Shown: positions 1 through 11,746, counted from the first letter of the stretch. The stretch: DNA of 26,929 bases from Lobulomyces angularis (GCA_027604685.1 JADHYX010000268.1:3284-30212), one strand, 5' to 3'. Made by a program: numbers and translations. The notes: generated by a model from the sequence alone, not told the origin.

Positions 1-31
1 TTTATTTTTTTTTTAAAAAATAACAAAACAG

Positions 32-1278
32 TCTACAAAAAATATTCGTCGAAAGTCTATATCTCTACCAGTAAACGAACAAAAGAAAATTGGGGAGCTT
101 CAGGAGGAAAAAGATGCATTAAAGGAAAATTTGGAAGAAAAAAATTTATTATTAAAAGAAGAAAGTAAAACACCAAAGTCTAGTATAGAAAAAGAAGGAA
201 CAAGAAGTAGTGAAAAAGGAGGAAATTTAAACAATCAAGGTGACTTATTAGGAGAGGAAGTGAATCTTAGAAAAAAATCTATTAAAACCTGTTTGAATGA
301 TACCCACATTGGGTTACGTACTAGTAGGGTCTTTTCTGAATCCAATAGATCTTTAGCTTCACATGAAAAAAGAAATAAGGAGGTTCATAAGTTATTCAAA
401 AACCTTCCCGAGGATGATTACTATGTTGATGGTAACCGAAAAAAATTAATTGAAAAAAAAGAAAAATTAGTTTTTTTTTTTAATACCACTTTTTAATAGA
501 CTTTAAATGTGCTTTGCAAAAAGATATATTACTTCAAGGTTGTCTTTTTTTAACAGAAAGACATTTTTGTTTTTATGCAAAAATTTTTGGATTTGTTACC
601 ACTGTAAAAAAAAAAAAAAAATAATTTTATTTTTTTTGTTAATCATAAATTTTTTTTTTACATAAAACTCTAGCTCGTCATTCCAATTTCTGAAGTTCAA
701 GTTATTGAAAAAAAACTTACCCTAAGAATTCCAAATGCAATTTCACTTAATACCAAAAATAGTTGGGTAAGTTATTTAACTATTTATTATATTTTATTTT
801 TTTTTTCGTTTTCTAATTTTTCAAAAAAAAAAAAAAGTACTTTTTCACCTCATTCATATCAAGAGATATAGCATTTAAAAAGATGGATACACTTTTTAGA
901 GAAGTCAACGATTTGGAAGATGCTCAATCATTACCAAATTCAAATTTAGAAGAAAGTAAAAATCAATTAAATAACTTGGATCTAGCAATAAATAAAAATC
1001 AAGATTTCATATTTTCCGATTCCCATCCACCGACTGATTCAACAACAACAACAACAACAAAAACCTCTTCATTAAAAATTAAAAATAAAAAATTTTCCTC
1101 ATCAGCAACAACTAGACAAGATAACCAACAAACTTTAAAAAAAAACAAAAATATCTTAAACTTTAATTCCACATACAAAATTCTAAACTTTTTTTTAATC
1201 TTTATCCTTTCCTTTAGCTGGGTTTTAGTCTTCAAAGTTTTAATCATCTTGGATAAAATCGAATCAAATTTTTTTTAA
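32..1278 (+). CDS. GRAM-domain protein with C-terminal membrane anchor (5' partial)
   Basis: The 5' end lies outside the window: base 32 follows an intron end (T-rich tract, AG at 30-31). Exons are 32-431, 500-603, 674-766 and 838-1278, all phase-consistent, giving 345 visible residues. The first exon has a charged, probably coiled-coil stretch (ELQEEKDALKENLEEKN) and then the GRAM start RNKEVHKLFKNLPEDDYYVD. The domain continues over exons 2-4 with DFKCALQKDILLQG, FCFYAKIFGFVTT, LVIPISEVQVIEKKLTLRIP and YFFTSFISRD. A Ser/Thr/Asn-rich linker, including a run of Thr encoded by (AAC)n near 1040-1060, leads to one hydrophobic segment at about 1186-1248 and a short tail. GRAM domains bind membrane lipid or protein, and GRAM plus a C-terminal anchor is known from ER-plasma membrane contact-site proteins (GRAMD/Lam families). 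No VASt sterol-transfer domain lies between GRAM and anchor, so it resembles GRAMD2 more than yeast Lam proteins. The family call is firm; the contact-site role is inferred. Confidence 0.85.
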
Positions 1279-1970
1279 AAAAAAAAAAAAACCTTTTTAT
1301 TTATTTTTTTAATTAAAATTTGATAATGGTTATAAATTTAAAAAGAATAGAGAAAATAAAAAATAAAAAAGGATATATTGTATAAATAAAAAAATAAAAA
1401 AGAATTACAAAGTGCGACTTGGTTTTTAAAAGAAACTTCATTAATGCCTTTTGCTTGTTAAAATTTAGCAAAGATAGACATTTATCAACGTTTTCCCTTA
1501 CTAAATTTAATGTAACTGCTACTGCTAATACCAACATCAACTCCCTTTTCCACAGTTAATTTTATTATGATGCTGAGATTCTTCATAAATTTTTTTTTGC
1601 AATTGGTTTTAACTCCTTCTACAATACAGCCAAAATAGGTAAAATTAAGTAACAAATTTTTTAACAACAGTTCCCAAACATCATAAAAATGTATACAAGT
1701 ATAATAGTTATAATAATTACAATAATTATAACTATATGAAGAATACCTTTAAATAAAATATTAGATGTTACTGCAATTGAATTTGAATGAATGAAAGGAA
1801 TTTCATAACAAAAAAAAAAAAAAAAAAACAACTGTTTAGTAAAAAAGATAATTTTATTATATTATAAATTCATTATTATTATTAAATTTTAATTTCTTTT
1901 TTTTTTTTTTTATATTTTTATATTTTTTATTTTCATAGAAATATTTTTAAAAAAAAAATTTTTTTTTTTT
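1279..1970. other. Spacer between convergent genes, no gene supported
   Basis: This is the 3'-to-3' interval between the GRAM gene and the cyclin gene. It is AT-rich with long A and T runs (for example an A run near 1810-1828) and several possible AATAAA-type polyadenylation signals on either strand. Two short minus-strand reading frames (1313-1540, 1485-1667) resemble no family, and I saw no good splice signals linking them. Confidence 0.5.
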
Positions 1971-2970
1971 TTAACTTAAATCCATATCAACTTTAATATT
2001 TTTATGATCTTGATTTTCTATTGAATCTAATCTTTCTCTTTTATTTTTTGCTAACCGTTGAGCATGTTCACCACCCAAAGTTTTAACAACTTTTTTCCAT
2101 TTTTCAAATTCTTCGTTCGAACTATTTAGATTCCAGTTAATTTTTGATAAAAATTGCCTTTCCATTATATTAATTTCTGATATCGGTATCGTACTTGTTC
2201 GAGCCCAGTAGGTGTTGCTTAATCTGTCATCTTTTAACCATTTTTGTGCCATTATTAAAGCACAAACAAAGACCCTATATTCTGAACCCATCAAAATTGG
2301 TTCACTATCGGGTGTTGCGTTTCTTAATCGAGCTACATATAACAAAGCTAATAATAGGCCTATCAAAAAAAAAAAAAAAATATATAAATATTGAATTTTT
2401 TAATTTTTTTTTTGTTACATGACATTCCAACACCAGTTTTACAAAGTAAATCATGCATAATAAAAACAAGTTCGTTAAATAGTTGAGGGGGTATATCAGT
2501 TTTTGGTGGAATTCTGTGCCACACTCTAAACATTGCATAGCAAATAAATTCAGTAGTTTCTCTAGGTGGACCTCTATTTGATTTTGTAGGTGCAGTGTTT
2601 GCTCTTTTTAGTGGTTTTTCAGTATCCACATTTAAATGAGAAGCTAAATTTTTTTTTTTTTTAATTTTTTTTTAATTTTTATTTTTTTTTTGTTTTTTAA
2701 AAGAAATGTATAATAATAAAAAATAAAAAATTGCTATTAAGAGTTGTTAAAAAAAAAAAACATACAATGGTTCATTGTTCTCACTCTAGGGATAAGAGGA
2801 GCCAACTCGCTTGATTTTGGAATCATGTTTGGAGTCATGTCGTCATTATTTGGGTTAGAATTGATAGATTTATTAGAATGAAAGTTTGGAAGGTTGAGAG
2901 AATTTAAACTATTGTGCCTTTCTATGGAGCCAATTTCACTTCCAAGGGCAGAGTCATTGGGAGAGGACAT
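1971..2970 (-). CDS. Pho80/Pcl-type cyclin
   Basis: Exons in coding order are 2970-2766, 2643-2419 and 2359-1971, with donors GTATGT and GTAACA and acceptors TTTAG and ATAG. Phases match and give 272 aa. Residues 1-90 are a Ser/Asn-rich, probably disordered region. The cyclin box follows, with TEFICYAMFRVWHRIPP in exon 2 and LLALLYVARLR, GSEYRVFVCALIMAQKWL and ISEINIMERQFLSKINWNL in exon 3. The last of these is the hallmark of fungal Pho80/Pcl cyclins, which activate a Pho85-type CDK in nutrient and cell-cycle control. The C-terminal 60 residues are charged. I took the ATG at 2970 as start; the same frame stays open to 3165, but that extension is almost all Lys/Asn from A-rich DNA and looks like 5' UTR. 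Which Pcl subtype it is cannot be told from the sequence. Confidence 0.88.
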
Positions 2971-3783
2971 ATAATGGGTTAAAAAGGGGAGTAAGTAGAG
3001 TTTTCTATATTTCTTCTTCTTTTGTTTTACTTTCTTTGTATTCCGTTTTTTTTTTTTTTTTGAAAGAAAGTTTAAAGAGTAATTTGAGTAGAGTTTTTTT
3101 TGTTGGATAAATTTTTTTTTTTTATTTTTGTTTTGGGAATTAAATTTTTTTTTTGGGAGTTTCACAGCCGAAAAAGTGCATGTTTTTTACGGATACAACA
3201 CAGACCAGATTTCAGCAAAGCAGTTAAGTTGAACATTGCTGATGGATGGTAAATAGAGTGTGATAAGAAAATGGAGTGTATTGAGGTATTGATGGTATAT
3301 CAGGTTATAGTAACGATAATAGCATCGATAACAAGTTACAGCATATAACCAAGTTATAGTGTCGACGGTGTATCAACTTGGATTGGTATTAGATATTATT
3401 GATGATTTTATACTATAGTATGGATAACTGTTATATAGTATAATCAATTGATATTATACTATTGAAGTATTTGTTAGTGTTTTTCTTAGCATGGACATGG
3501 AAAATGCACAAAACTAGAGTAATTTTGGCAACAAAGAGTACACTAGACACTTAAAATCTTATGGCTGTTTTTATATATTTTCTCAATTATATCATATTCA
3601 ATGAGTTGTAACCCACTTTAGTTTTCCTTTTCTGATTCAAAAACCGTATTATGCTCCTATTAAACTCTTATTAACATTACAAAAACATCAAAAATTTTTT
3701 TTTTCATTAATATTTTTTATTATTAAATCAATTATATTGTATATATATATTTTTAATAAAAAAAATAAAAAAATCAATAAAAT
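2971..3783. other. Spacer upstream of the cyclin gene
   Basis: About 2971-3170 is homopolymer-rich and is the likely promoter and 5' UTR of the cyclin gene. From about 3170 to 3660 the sequence is more even in composition and has no open frame of note on either strand. It contains a perfect inverted repeat at 3435-3462. The end, 3690-3783, is the AT-rich 3' flank of the eL28 gene. Confidence 0.5.
3435..3462. repeat. Perfect 10-bp inverted repeat with 8-bp loop
   Basis: The left arm ATAGTATAAT (3435-3444) and right arm ATTATACTAT (3453-3462) are exact reverse complements around CAATTGAT. It is non-coding. It could form a small hairpin or be a protein-binding palindrome, or it could be chance in AT-rich DNA. 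Confidence 0.6.
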
Positions 3784-4415
3784 TTAAACAGTTGGCTTTC
3801 TAACTTTTGGTGCTTTACCACTTCTGCCTTTATATTTTCTATCCTTAACAGTCTTTTTTGGTGCTTGACTTTGGAAAATTCTAGCAACACGAGCAGCAGC
3901 AATCTGCAAAATTGAACAAAGTTTATAAAAAAAAAATAAAATGATAATTTGTTACATCTTTCATATCAGGACGATAATATTTCAATACATTTCTAACAGA
4001 AACAGCTGCCTGACGAGCAGATTTTTTAAAGTTTGTAGTTTTTGTTGCTTTTAAGTGTTGATTCAAAGAAGAGTTATGTTTTTTTAAACTAAGAGATGCT
4101 CCACCACCTGGAAGTGCTTCAATTAATACTGGCTTTTAAAAAAAAAAAAATTAAAAATCATAACAATAATATAATATATTGATTAAAAAAAAAAAATTAA
4201 ACAATCCAATACCTTAGCGTTGACATTAGATAATCTAAAAGAATGTTCATTTCTTAAATTTCCAGGTTCTCTTGATAATTCAATTCCGTTTCTTTTGACT
4301 AGATAAGAGCTATTTTTTCTAGTAATTAACCATAGTAAATCAGGAGATGACACTAGAATAAAATATTGATTAAAAAAAAAGTTTGAATATAAAATATTTT
4401 TATTCTAACAAAAAT

Positions 4416-4447
<32 letters not shown>

Positions 4448-4722
4448 GGTTGCAAACCCTCAATGCGCCACACCAGGAATTGGTGAGTGAATTTGATCAA
4501 GAGCAGGTTGCGAAGTGGATTTGAGTTGCATAGCTTCTGAAATGGATTTGAGCATAATAGCTAGCTACAGGTTGTCTAAAGTCGCTGCCGTGGTTGCAAT
4601 CCTCTTGTGCTTGGTTGTCGCACTTCTCGAAAGTTGCACATTAACCTGTTTAACGTGATTAGCAAAATAATATTTAATATCAATACAAATTCTCATCAGT
4701 TAAGCTGCATCATCATACTCAT
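3784..4722 (-). CDS. RPL28: 60S ribosomal protein eL28
   Basis: Secure exons in coding order are 4352-4213, 4132-3956 and 3903-3784 (stop TAA). They encode about 146 aa of eL28, a eukaryote-specific protein of the large ribosomal subunit. Family features are SSPDLLWLITRKNSSYLVKR near the N-terminus, REPGNLRNEHSF, then SARQAAVSVRNVLKYYRPDM and ARVARIF, and a basic C-terminal tail. Human eL28 is 137 aa, so the length is normal. The first secure exon opens in phase 1 (TG TCA TCT), so the start codon must come from an upstream exon. The best candidate is a four-base exon, ATGA at 4722-4719, followed by donor GTATGA; it would give Met-Met-Ser-Ser-Pro-Asp and a first intron of 366 nt containing an A25 run. 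The three downstream exons are certain; the first exon is inferred. Confidence 0.9.
4421..4445. repeat. A25 homopolymer run
   Basis: Twenty-five consecutive A residues, the longest homopolymer I found in the window. It lies in the proposed first intron of RPL28, where it reads as a long T tract on the coding strand. Comparable runs are T21 at 5078-5098, T23 at 6936-6958, A22 at 8777-8798 and A22 at 18546-18567, all in introns or spacers. Confidence 0.9.
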
Positions 4723-5040
4723 TGCCTAGATAAGCGTTATTTGCCAGCTAATTGTCACTAACCAACAAAAAAGTCACATTTGCTATCAATAGCGCTACTT
4801 ATGTCAACAAAGCTATTCCAAATACTAAAACGAATCCAATTCAATGAAATATAGTCCATTTATTTTAAACTATTCCAACTAAGCTAACCAATCAATGGCT
4901 GGTTGCTTCACTGACCCATTTAACAAACTTTCCTTGCATCTGTCAGCAACATGCATTCTAATGCAAATTATCTATCAACCTGTTTTCATCATTAACTTCA
5001 ACTGCTCTACTCCCCCTTCACTTCTCTTCAGAAATTTATA
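4446..5040. other. GC-richer non-coding island between RPL28 and SEC61
   Basis: Hand counting 4501-4620 gives 56 G/C in 120 bases, far above the surrounding introns and spacers, and homopolymer runs are absent. No long open frame exists on either strand. A 14-base imperfect direct repeat is present (about 4512-4525 and 4538-4551, one mismatch). The island covers part of the proposed RPL28 first intron and the divergent RPL28/SEC61 promoter region. It could be promoter DNA, a decayed element or a host of a non-coding RNA; I see no decisive motif. Confidence 0.45.
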
Positions 5041-5139
5041 AACCAACAAATTCCGTCCCTGTTGTGATCACTTGAAATTTTTTTTTTTTTTTTTTTTTAA
5101 ACTTTAACATAAAAACGATAAACCAAACTTGTTCAAAAT

Positions 5140-6887
<1,748 letters not shown>

Positions 6888-7441
6888 ACTGGAAATGTAA
6901 TTAAAAAATTTTTTTTTTCATTTTATATTTGTGAATTTTTTTTTTTTTTTTTTTTTTTGTTAAATTGAAAAAAAAATTAAAATAAAAAAAAGGAAAGAAA
7001 ATAATATTTTTTAGTTAGAAAAAAAAAAATAAAAAAAATTTTTTTTTTTTTTGTTCTGTTTTTTCTTCATCCTTTATTCTATTGGGGTATGTTATTTTTT
7101 TTTATGATAAAAGAAGAAAAATATTTTATTTAATTGCGGTTAGTAAATCTCAACTTGAAATAGGCAAGATTTCCTCAGTTGATGATACATAACATGCCTT
7201 TAAAATACTATGTAAACAATAAAACCCTTCTTATGGTGTTTCACTTTATCAAAAATATCATGCAATTACTTTTCGTTTGTTAGTCATTTTTTACAATATC
7301 GTACTTGGCAACATACAGCAACTTTTTAATCATATATAATTTATATATTCCACCAGGTGAAAAATTTTCTTTTTTTTATTTGAAGAACTTTCTCAAAAAA
7401 ATTTTAACAATTATTTTCTTAAAAAAAAAATAAATTAAAAT
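6888..7441. other. 3' flank of SEC61 and spacer
   Basis: 6888-7080 is dominated by A and T runs and is the likely 3' UTR and terminator region of SEC61. From 7080 to 7441 the composition is more mixed, but I see no open frame, RNA gene or repeat. Confidence 0.5.
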
Positions 7442-7719
7442 ATGCTGCAATTAATATATATTTTAAGTTCTGTTGATGTAACCAGTGCTGCCACTGTTCC
7501 AACATCAATAGGCTCTCCTAAAGGGTAAAAAAATATTAAGGATCTTTCATATAATTATTATTCTATTTTAGATCAAGATTTGATCTTCCACTTATCCAGG
7601 TTTTGGTTGCCTACCAGCACGTTCCTCTCCTGCATTAGATCCTGAAGCCAATTCATTCACCTTTTATGTTGATTGTTATGGAGAAGACTTGATGCAAAGC
7701 GATGACGAAACAATAAGAT
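7442..7719 (+). pseudogene. Coding-like relic or unrecognised small gene
   Basis: Two pieces look protein-coding but do not join in one frame. Piece one (7442-7524) starts with ATG, reads MLQLIYILSSVDVTSAATVP and then TSIGSPKG, and runs into a possible donor GTAAAA at 7525. Piece two (about 7584-7719) reads GFGCLPARSSPALDPEANSF followed by TFYVDCYGEDLMQSDDETIR and stops at TAG. Possible acceptors at 7570-7571 and 7598-7599 both put piece two in the wrong frame after piece one. The balanced codon use of piece two is unlike the surrounding spacer. I do not recognise the family. It may be a frameshifted gene remnant, or a gene with another intron that I have not placed. Confidence 0.35.
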
Positions 7720-8935
7720 AGTTTATAAAGCTTTCATGGTATGTTATAAAATGCTGGAAGTCAAGTATGATTTAAGCTGATGAAGTATTCAACATGAATT
7801 TGAATGACCAAGGGTTGTAAAACCTGATAGCTGAAAAATTCTAGACCAAGAAACAACGATAGGATGGATTTCATGGCTACAACGAAAAGAGTTAGGCAGA
7901 AAAGATGGAGATCGAAGACTTCTTTTTAAAAACTTTGAAGCATAGAACCATGATACCACTTTAAAACGAGGTTTTGAAGAATAGAACAAATAAAAAAATA
8001 TACAAATACAGACTTTTCTATTGTTACTCCTTGTTTGTAAAATGTAGTTCGTTAAAAAAATACAAAATATGTCTCACTGGAAGGTATGTAGGTTTTCAAG
8101 TAATTTTTTGAGAATAAAAAAAAAAAGGATATATTTTGACAATATATGCATATATCATAGAGAGGAAGAGAAAGAGAGGGTTATAAAATTCTTTGCAATT
8201 GGTGAAAAAAAAAAATAGATTGGTTTTTTTTTCAAGTATTATAACCCCAAATTAAATCTTTAAGAAATATATCGCCAAGGATAACAAGTTTTTTTAAAGC
8301 TATCTTGTTTATTTATGCAAAAAAATTTTAAGATGAGGATCGTCTTTTATTAAATAATTATTCTTTTACATTCTTTTTCCTTTTTTTTGTTTTTTGTTTT
8401 TTAATTTTTTATTTTTATTTTATTTCTTTTTTTTTCTTTAATTCGTTATATTTGTGTAGGCCAAAAAAAAGATCTTCAACTAGAACTGTTTTTCTTAAAA
8501 AGTTAAAAAATAAAAGTATTGTTGGTTTCTTTTTTTTATTTTTTGGATAATTTCTTTAGTTCATCTTTATTAGTTCATCTTTATTAAACATCATTAATAT
8601 TATGTTTTTTTTTAAAGTTGCAGAACTTCTTTTGTAAATAATCGTCAATAATTATTTTTAAAAAGTTTCAAATAATACAATGAAATTGTTTTATTAACTA
8701 TTGCAAAGTTATTTAGTAATTTTTGATAGAAGTTAAAAAAAAAGATGTATAATATATTTTTAAAATGTAAAAAAATAAAAAAAAAAAAAAAAAAAAAATT
8801 CTTGCTTATTTATTCTAAATTAAAATAAAAAGATTTTTATTTCTCATTCTTTTTTTTTTTTTTTTAACACACTTGAAAATTAATTAAATTAAAATCTTTT
8901 TTTTTAAATTTTGATGCAGTGAAAAGAATTATTTT
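7720..8935. other. Long spacer downstream of P2 gene
   Basis: No gene is supported. 7740-8000 is more balanced in composition; a minus-strand frame at 7789-7989 has no family resemblance. 8150-8185 is purine-rich (GAGAGGAAGAGAAAGAGAGG). From 8200 to 8935 the sequence is almost pure AT with long T and A runs, including A22 at 8777-8798, and its end should serve as the 3' UTR of the P2 gene on the minus strand. Confidence 0.5.
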
Positions 8936-9322
8936 TTAATCGAATAAACCGAAACCCATATCGTCATCGTCTTCATCCTCTTCGTCGGCTTTCTTTTCTT
9001 CTTCTTTAGCAGGTGCTGCTGCACTACCACCAGCGGCAGCAGGAGCGCTACCACCTGCAGCAGCTCCACCAGATGGAACTGAGGCTAATTTGGAACTTCC
9101 TTCAGCGATGATCTAATATTTACAGAATTAACAAATTTACTCCCAAATTTTTTAAAAAAATACTTCATTGATATCTTTTCCTTCTAATTCACTCAATAAA
9201 GTTTTTAGTCTTTCAGCATCAGCTTCAATACCGACGGAAGATAAAATTTTTTTGATATCTTTTGCAGAAGGGGTAGCATTTCCACCTAACTGAGCAAGTA
9301 AGTAAGCAGCAATTAATTTCAT
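8936..9322 (-). CDS. RPP2: 60S acidic ribosomal protein P2
   Basis: Two exons, 9322-9164 and 9112-8936, joined in phase 0 give 111 aa, typical for P2. The N-terminal helical dimerisation domain reads [20 protein letters not shown], then [20 protein letters not shown] and ELEGKDINE. Exon 2 begins [16 protein letters not shown], which marks P2 rather than P1. An Ala/Gly/Ser-rich hinge and a Lys/Glu stretch lead to the conserved acidic C-terminus [14 protein letters not shown]2 pairs with P1 on uL10 to form the ribosomal stalk that recruits translation GTPases. It ends in TAA. The intron is 51 nt. Nothing unusual is seen. Confidence 0.97.
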
Positions 9323-10024
9323 AATTTTAAATCAACAAGTTTAATCCTAAATTGCAAAAATGAATTGTTAGATAAGAATTGGTTTAATTTCAATTTGGAT
9401 CTGGATGGGATGAAATCAATTATTTTTTTTAATACCGTAGGAATGAATGATTTTTATTGAAAAAAGATTTTTTGTTACACGAAATTTTTTTGGACTGTAC
9501 TTTCAAAATTTTATTTTTTAGTTTACCCAATATATGCATCTTTTTCTTTCTTGGATTTATAAATTTTAACATCGCTTTTAAGTATGAAGGATATAATTTA
9601 ATTCAAGTCATTCATAGTTTTTTTTTTATATTTAGGAATATTCGGTTTCGATTTAAAAAATGAATTGTTTGTTAAATTACCAAACTGGATTTTTTTTTTT
9701 TTACTAAATGCCTTTTAATTTTAAAAGGGGGATAATTCCCAACTTAAAAAGGTTAACTTTTCTTCATTTTCCTACTGAACATAAAATAAGCTGATTATTG
9801 GAACTTTTCCTAAAAATAAAAAAATTTTGGTTTCCATTCACTTTGCATTCTATTGAAAATTCCATTATATTATGTGATTCAAAGATTAAATTTTATCAAG
9901 TATTGATCTAACGTTCTTGAAAAAAATTAAATTTTTACTTTAATTGAAAAAATAAATTTTAGAACAAAAAAATTTAAAAAATTTCTTTTTCATCTCATAA
10001 AATCGACTTTCATTTTTACCATTT
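9323..10024. other. Divergent promoter region between P2 and the receptor gene
   Basis: No gene is supported in these 700 bases. A plus-strand frame at 9457-9663 starts with TTG and encodes only Phe/Ile/Lys-rich sequence expected from AT-rich DNA. Upstream regions of both flanking genes should lie here. I could not identify a conserved promoter motif. Confidence 0.5.
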
Positions 10025-11494
10025 ATGAATACAGTACATGTCAACTTATCTCAAAATACTACAGCTGGAAAATTTTCATTACAACAAGCTGAACTACTTT
10101 ACAAAGTTGCAACTGGTTTGAATGTACTTTCCATCTTATCTTGCATAGCAATCCTCATTTCTTTTGTTTTGGCGTTGTTTTTTGTTAAAGATTTAACACG
10201 TCGAGTTACTTTCAAGCTTACTGGTGGTATATTCTTTTTTAAAGCTATTGCAATCTTTTAATTTCCTTTTCAACTTCTTTAAAAAAGTTATTGCTGTTAC
10301 CGAGCTATTATTTAGTTCAGTTCAGATATATGAAAAATTTACCCGAGAGCCAAATTTTGCATGCGAATTTGGGGTGTTTTTATACGCTTTTTTTTCCCTG
10401 TTTTCTTCATTACTCTCATTTTGCATTGGGGTCAACTTACACGTAAAATGAATTTAATGCTATAGTTAAATACATTTTTTTTTGTATATAAAAAATGTTG
10501 ATTTTTTTTTAGATAGTTTTTGTCTATGAAAAAATTAAAGGAAACAGCATCTTAAAGTACTTACTGTCGTCTATTTCATTGGCTTTTATTATGAGTTTTC
10601 CTCCGTTATTTTTAAGTATGAAAAAAAGTTTTTACTTCATTTTTTATTAATTTTAATAGACGTTTACACTTTTTATGGAGACAACTTTAAATTGTGTTGG
10701 TTTTCTACAAGTGAAAACAATGGATTGAACATTATTCAATGGTAATCCTTTTTAAGCTCAATCAATTAACGAAATCATTTTTTATTTAAACAAATTTAGG
10801 TATGCATTTTATGTACCGCTGATGTTGATATCGGTGGGAGGTGCTATCTTAACCGCTCAAGTAACATATTTTTTTTAGTTAAAAAAGAAAATATAACATT
10901 TAAACTTTAAATTTAGGTTTGGATTGAATTAAATTATAAAAAGAAAGCAATAAGTACAGCGATTTATTTTTATGAGCACGAAGGAACTGCCACTGAAAGA
11001 GCGATACTAGAATTCAGAAAAAATAAAAAAGTTTTAAAAAAGTTGGGAACAAGATTATTATTTTACCCCTTGGTAAGATTAAATTAATAATAAATTAACA
11101 AAATATAATATTTGAAAATTATTTTAATTGTTTTACTCGATACAAATAGGTACCTTTTCTTTCGCAATTTTTTAACATCGTTTCAATGTTAGTTGAAATT
11201 TCAACTGAGATACCATATTTTTTGTTTATTCTGGCATTCATTTTTTCGTCTCTTCAAGGATTTTTTACTGCAACTTTATTTTTTACGCTGGATCCTTCCT
11301 TTTTAAAACTAAAGGATGAGCTAATGAAACTAATTAAGTTACGGAGATATGAATCAAATGCGCAGTTTAGGTTGTCGCAAGGGGTTACATCTCATAACTC
11401 AATATCCATGCAAGAATTTATTCGGCAAAATTTCGGAAGTGAAGAAAGTAGAAGAGAAGCTGAAGCAGAAAATCAGCTAGTTACTTGTTTATAA
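10025..11494 (+). CDS. Seven-transmembrane receptor, cAMP-receptor/Git3-like
   Basis: Seven exons: 10025-10226, 10288-10442, 10513-10615, 10660-10741, 10800-10860, 10917-11072 and 11150-11494, phase-consistent, 367 aa. Seven hydrophobic segments are visible: NVLSILSCIAILISFVLALFF (TM1), the VIAVTELLFSSVQIY region (TM2), FLYAFFSLFSSLLSFCIGVN (TM3), SISLAFIMSFPPLFL (TM4), YVPLMLISVGGAILTAQVW (TM5), RLLFYPLVPFLSQFFNIVSM (TM6) and FILAFIFSSLQGFFTATLFF (TM7). Cys93 before TM3 and Cys166 in the second outer loop sit where GPCRs form their disulfide. The third inner loop is basic and about 45 residues long, and the roughly 60-residue tail is hydrophilic, as expected for G-protein coupling. The N-terminus has an Asn-Thr-Thr glycosylation site. 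Layout and the Tyr-Pro in TM6 fit the Dictyostelium cAMP-receptor/fungal Git3 clan. The ligand is unknown. The class is well supported, the subfamily less so. Confidence 0.8.
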
Positions 11495-11746
11495 ATTTCA
11501 AAAACTATTGAATTTTTTTTGTTTTTAATATTTGAATATAAACAATACTTTATAAATCTTTCTCAAGTTACGATTTTCTATTAACTTTGTTTTTTCCCTT
11601 TTTTTTCATAATTAATTGTTTAAAATGTTACTAAAAAAATCTATACTACTATGACTATTTTAAAAAGATAAATGATATTTTACAATTTAAACTCTTGGTT
11701 TGTTAAAAAGGCAAATAGTTGAAAAAATTTTTTCTTGTATAAAATA

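Noticed and set aside
999..1247. 82-codon minus-strand frame opposite the GRAM gene tail
   Set aside because: It is the reverse reading of the (AAC)n and A-rich coding DNA of the GRAM gene and shows no domain or splice structure.
1313..1667. Two overlapping minus-strand frames in the GRAM-cyclin spacer
   Set aside because: No family resemblance, no convincing splice sites, and hydrophobic stretches explained by T-rich DNA.
4681..4740. C/D-box snoRNA-like motifs (ATGATGA and CTGA) on the minus strand within the proposed RPL28 intron
   Set aside because: The two boxes are only about 15 bases apart and no second D box with a closing stem was found at the usual 60-90 nt distance.
7789..7989. 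66-codon minus-strand frame in the spacer after SEC61
   Set aside because: No recognisable motif, begins in unremarkable sequence and has no supporting neighbouring exon.
9457..9663. 68-codon plus-strand frame upstream of the receptor gene
   Set aside because: Starts with TTG and is nearly all Phe, Ile and Lys, as expected from AT-rich non-coding DNA.
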